A stretch of 64,000 nt of DNA from Mycolicibacter terrae (GTDB lineage: Bacteria; Actinomycetota; Actinomycetes; Mycobacteriales; Mycobacteriaceae): NCBI RefSeq assembly GCF_010727125.1, contig NZ_AP022564.1, positions 3,906,001 through 3,970,000 on the forward strand, in the 5' to 3' direction. The position numbers were made by a program, and so were the translations under genes. Below the pieces are notes generated by a model, which was not told the DNA's origin, searched no databases, and saw nothing but the letters and a program-made list of their open reading frames with translations. Of the stretch, positions 62,001 through 64,000 are shown one piece after another (the stretch's first letter is position 1; the number at the start of each line of letters is the position of its first letter).

Positions 62001-62971
62001 TCATCGATGATCACCAGCAGATGCCGGCCCGACTCGGCCGGCTCGCCGGTGAACGCCGGACGCTCGGCCAGCACCGGCGCCAACAACCCCACCAACTCCT
62101 CGGCGCTGCCGGCCAGGTAGCGGGCCGGGCCGACGCCATCGACAGAACCCGGAATATCCACCTGCGGCAACCACTTCAGCCATGACCAGGCCGGGCTCTC
62201 CAGCTCCGGCGAGGCCAGCGCCACCCCGAGCATGGTCGGGTCGTGCCAGGTGACGGCCTGGGCGACCCAGGCCCGTATTGCACCCGCGACGTCTTCGGCG
62301 GCACCGTCCTTCTCGGCCAGCACGGTGATCCGGGAGACCTTCGTCAGGTCCAGCCCGACCGGTACGTCGCGCACGGTGCGCTGGGTGTCGAGCAGGCTGC
62401 GTAATGCGCTGTGCGACACCGGCTCCAGATCGATCTCGTCGGCGGTGTCGGTGACCCGCACCGCACTGGCCAACGGCACCGAATGCCGCCCGGTGCGCAC
62501 CACCAGGAAGTCCTCGTCGTGCGGATCACGCTCCCACTGCCGGCGCGAACCGGGAACGACGGCCAGCTCCGACGGGTCGGGGTGCGACCACTCGGCGGCG
62601 GCGCGCTGCTTGGCGGCCGAACCCCGGATGTTGTCCCGGACCACCGACAGATACCGCAGATAGTCGGCCCGCTCAGCATCGACCTCGACGGTGCGGGCCT
62701 TCTTGTCCCCACCGCGATAGATACCCGCCGCCGCGACCAGCAGAGCGAACGGGAAGAACAGCATCACCGGCGAGATCAACCGCATACCGGTGGCGACCAT
62801 CGCGATCACCATGCCGACGATCAGGATCACGATCACCACCGGCAGCGCCCGCTGCAGGAACGACGCCGGTACCACCCGCGGCAACTCCGGCGGCGGCTCG
62901 ATGGTGATGGTGCCCTTGTCGGTGGGCGGCGCCGGCAGCCGACGACGCGCCTCAAAAATCAAACGACTCAT
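59009..62971 (-). CDS. eccC3: ESX-3 ATPase EccC3
   Basis: 1320 residues from the ATG at 62971, near the 1330 I recall for Rv0284. Two N-terminal membrane helices (about residues 40-85) lead into three FtsK/SpoIIIE ATPase domains with Walker A motifs GMTGSGKSQT, GGPKSGKTTA and GDAKSGKTTL; Walker B-type FIVADEF and LIIDDVD are visible. It drives recognition and export of EsxGH and PE/PPE substrates. Overlaps eccB3 by 4 bases. Confidence 0.96.
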   Translation of the reverse strand: MSRLIFEARRRLPAPPTDKGTITIEPPPELPRVVPASFLQRALPVVIVILIVGMVIAMVATGMRLISPVMLFFPFALLVAAAGIYRGGDKKARTVEVDAERADYLRYLSVVRDNIRGSAAKQRAAAEWSHPDPSELAVVPGSRRQWERDPHDEDFLVVRTGRHSVPLASAVRVTDTADEIDLEPVSHSALRSLLDTQRTVRDVPVGLDLTKVSRITVLAEKDGAAEDVAGAIRAWVAQAVTWHDPTMLGVALASPELESPAWSWLKWLPQVDIPGSVDGVGPARYLAGSAEELVGLLAPVLAERPAFTGEPAESGRHLLVIIDDPDFDVAASVLGAARAGVTIVQRGRVAPNREQYSDPERPILRISAGGKFIDRWQTGGWQRYVDQADALTVEEAAHLARRLSRWDSNPTHAGLRSAGTRGASFTTLLGIADASRLDVPALWAPRSRDEELRVPIGVTATGEPLIFDLKDEAEGGMGPHGLMIGMTGSGKSQTLMAILLALLTTHSADRLIVIYADFKGEAGADIFRHFPQVVAVISNMAEKKSLAERFADTLRGEVARRELLLREAGRQVQGSAFNSVTEYEAAIAAGHDLAPIPTLFIVADEFTLMLADHPEYAELFDYVARKGRSFRIHILFASQTLDVGKIKDIDKNTSYRIGLKVASPSVSRQIIGVEDAYHIESGKEHKGEGFLVPAPGAAPIKFRSTYVDGIYDPPRQSRAVVMHAIPEPKLFTAGAVASGAETTVVTEPDDETHAPPRKLIATIGDQLANYGPQAPVLWLPPLDETIPLNAALARAGVGERQLRWPLGEIDKPFDMRRDPLVFDARSASGNMLIHGGPKSGKTTALQTFIMSAAQLHSPREVSFYCLDYGGGQLRALQDLAHVGSVASGLEPERIRRTFGELEQLLTARQQREAFRDGSIGSLNDGYGEVFLVIDNLYAFSRDNTDAFNTRNPLLAKVTELVNVGLAYGIHVVVTTPSWLEVPLAMRDGLGLRLELKLHDPRDSNVRVAGALTRPAEAVPANQPGRGLTMAAEHFLIAQPDLGQIAEINARHPGLAAPPVRLLPTNLAPEEVGTLWPAPERIVIGVREEDLAPVEVDFTDNPLVMVLGDAKSGKTTLLRHIIRTVRENSTAEQVAFTVLDRRLHLVDEPLFADNEYTANIDRVIPAMLGLSALIGSRRPPAGLSAADLAGWSYQGHTHYLIIDDVDSIPDSPALSGPYAGQRPWTNLIGLLSQANDLGLRVIVTGRATGSAHALMTNPLLRRLNDLQATTLMLSGNPADSGKIRGQRFGRLPAGRAMLLGDGDEPTYLQLVNPLFSQSLTR

Positions 62972-64000
62972 CGGGTCTCTCCCCCGGTAGTGGCGCCCAG
63001 ATCGGCCGTAGCGCGGCGGACGGGCCGTTGGTCCGGCGCCAGCCCGTCGTGGGCCAGCAGCGCGTCGGAGCGCGACAAGGTCGGTCCAAGGGCGAACTGC
63101 GACAGCACCGACCACGGAATGGGCAGTGCGGGCTGGCTCAACCCGAGCGCGGACACGGTGTCACCGTCACCACCGGTGGTACCGCCTTCGGTGTTGACCC
63201 CGTAGCGCACCCCGGTGTCGGAGATCCAGAAGAGTGGGCCCGCAGTGGGATTGGCGGTGGGGTCGCTGTTGACACTCTGGGTGAAGTAGCCGGTGCCCGG
63301 GTCCAGGGCGACCCGGGCGGCCGTCCCGCCGACACCGGCGCCGACCAGATCCAGGGTGCGCACGCCGTCGCGCAGCGGCAGCGAGGAGCCGGACAGCAGC
63401 GTCAGCGAGCTGGTACTGGCCCCGGCGGCCCGGCTCCAGTGCGCACAGGTGAGCGGGTCGGCCACCGGATCGGTGAGGCTGACCGGTTTCTCGGGGAAGC
63501 GGGAGGTGTCCAGCGCGTGCGACACCGGCAGTCGCGCGATGTCGTCGGCGCCGAGCAGCGGCGGCTTCTCCAGCCCGTGCGAGTCGGTGTTACGCAGCAC
63601 CGCCGCGAGCACCCCGGAGATCGGCTGCAGGCCGTCCGGCAACACCGCGTAGTAGCGCACGGTCGCCTCCGAGCCGCCCTCCAAGGTGTGCGCCGCCACG
63701 ACCGCGCCGATCGGAGCGTCGGCCGGCAGGTCGAACGACGGCTTGTCGCCGGCGCCGGGGATCAGCGGTGCCGTCAGCGCGGGCGCCTCCGGGATCACGT
63801 TGAACAGGCCCGTCGAGATCGAACGCGGCGTGGGGACGGCCGAGCCCCGCTCACCGATCCCGAGGGCACCGGTGATGGCACGGTCGGACAGATCGATCCG
63901 GCTGCGCTTGCCCTCCCACAGCAGCCAGGCGCCCGCACCGTTGTCGGCCAGCACCGCCTGCTGTGCGTCGAGCGCGCCGGCGCGGGATCCGCCGTCGCCC
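62968..64000 (-). CDS. eccB3: ESX-3 membrane component EccB3, N-terminal part outside window
   Basis: About 344 codons of the C-terminal part; the frame is open to the window edge (an ATG-like start at 63954 is internal). The periplasmic repeat domain is visible: VLADNGAGAWLLWEGKRSRI, then LTCAHWSRAAG and GTGYFTQSVNSDP. EccB forms the periplasmic dome of ESX complexes. The missing N terminus should hold its single membrane helix. Confidence 0.94.
   Translation of the reverse strand, partial: GDGGSRAGALDAQQAVLADNGAGAWLLWEGKRSRIDLSDRAITGALGIGERGSAVPTPRSISTGLFNVIPEAPALTAPLIPGAGDKPSFDLPADAPIGAVVAAHTLEGGSEATVRYYAVLPDGLQPISGVLAAVLRNTDSHGLEKPPLLGADDIARLPVSHALDTSRFPEKPVSLTDPVADPLTCAHWSRAAGASTSSLTLLSGSSLPLRDGVRTLDLVGAGVGGTAARVALDPGTGYFTQSVNSDPTANPTAGPLFWISDTGVRYGVNTEGGTTGGDGDTVSALGLSQPALPIPWSVLSQFALGPTLSRSDALLAHDGLAPDQRPVRRATADLGATTGGETR

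Noticed and set aside
58724..62185. 1153-codon open frame antisense to eccC3
   Set aside because: Long antisense frames are expected opposite GC-rich genes; the opposite strand encodes a full EccC3 with three Walker A motifs.

Overview
The window looks like chromosomal DNA from a Mycobacterium in the broad sense. It is GC-rich and carries PE, PPE, Esx and ESX-3 genes, DUF732 secreted proteins and a 13E12-type HNH protein. Much of its gene content matches, from memory, the Rv0283-Rv0353 and Rv0385 neighbourhood of M. tuberculosis in rearranged order. No database search was run, so every ortholog name is recognition from sequence.

Layout. 1-2074: a flavohemoglobin-like oxidoreductase (cut by the window edge) and an aldose 1-epimerase. 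2147-6205: the dnaK-grpE-dnaJ-hspR heat-shock operon on the minus strand, with HAIR operators upstream of dnaK. 6364-13216: a compact minus-strand operon of thiolase, carboxylic acid reductase, nitrilase, a DUF302-like protein and a short NAD-binding protein, with a divergent HxlR regulator and a shared palindrome. 13768-16635: a P450 and an FAD monooxygenase. 16727-20870: an asparagine-type permease and a run of small membrane or secreted proteins. 21088-25291: a large membrane Fe-S oxidoreductase with a repetitive tail, then aspC. 25279-29345: a secreted protein, a DUF222/HNH protein, rmlA and two Rv0332/Rv0333-like genes. 29375-33254: two paralogous Pro/Gly-rich membrane proteins and dcd.

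33414-36137: a tRNA-Gly gene split and duplicated around a ~2.65 kb insertion of visibly lower GC. It is bounded by a 38-bp direct repeat that runs from tRNA base 1 into the anticodon loop. The insert holds a phage-type HTH gene with two palindromic sites upstream, a divergent pair of unrecognised genes (one with a HEPN-like R-x4-H motif) and a tyrosine-recombinase remnant next to the right repeat. This is the best candidate in the window for an undescribed mobile cargo system.

36171-51824: conserved mycobacterial genes, including two GH16 hydrolases around an SDR/TetR pair, an Rv0311-like protein, two PPE proteins, two DUF732 proteins, an L,D-transpeptidase-like protein, a PAP2 phosphatase, BluB, an amidohydrolase and an alpha/beta hydrolase. 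51821-64000: the ESX-3 secretion locus on the minus strand, read from partial eccB3 through eccC3, pe5, ppe4, esxG, esxH, espG3, eccD3 and mycP3 to eccE3. Its mycosin MycP3 has lost the catalytic His and Ser and the oxyanion Asn. esxG and most of esxH use a different synonymous codon set from their neighbours, with an abrupt switch near the end of esxH.
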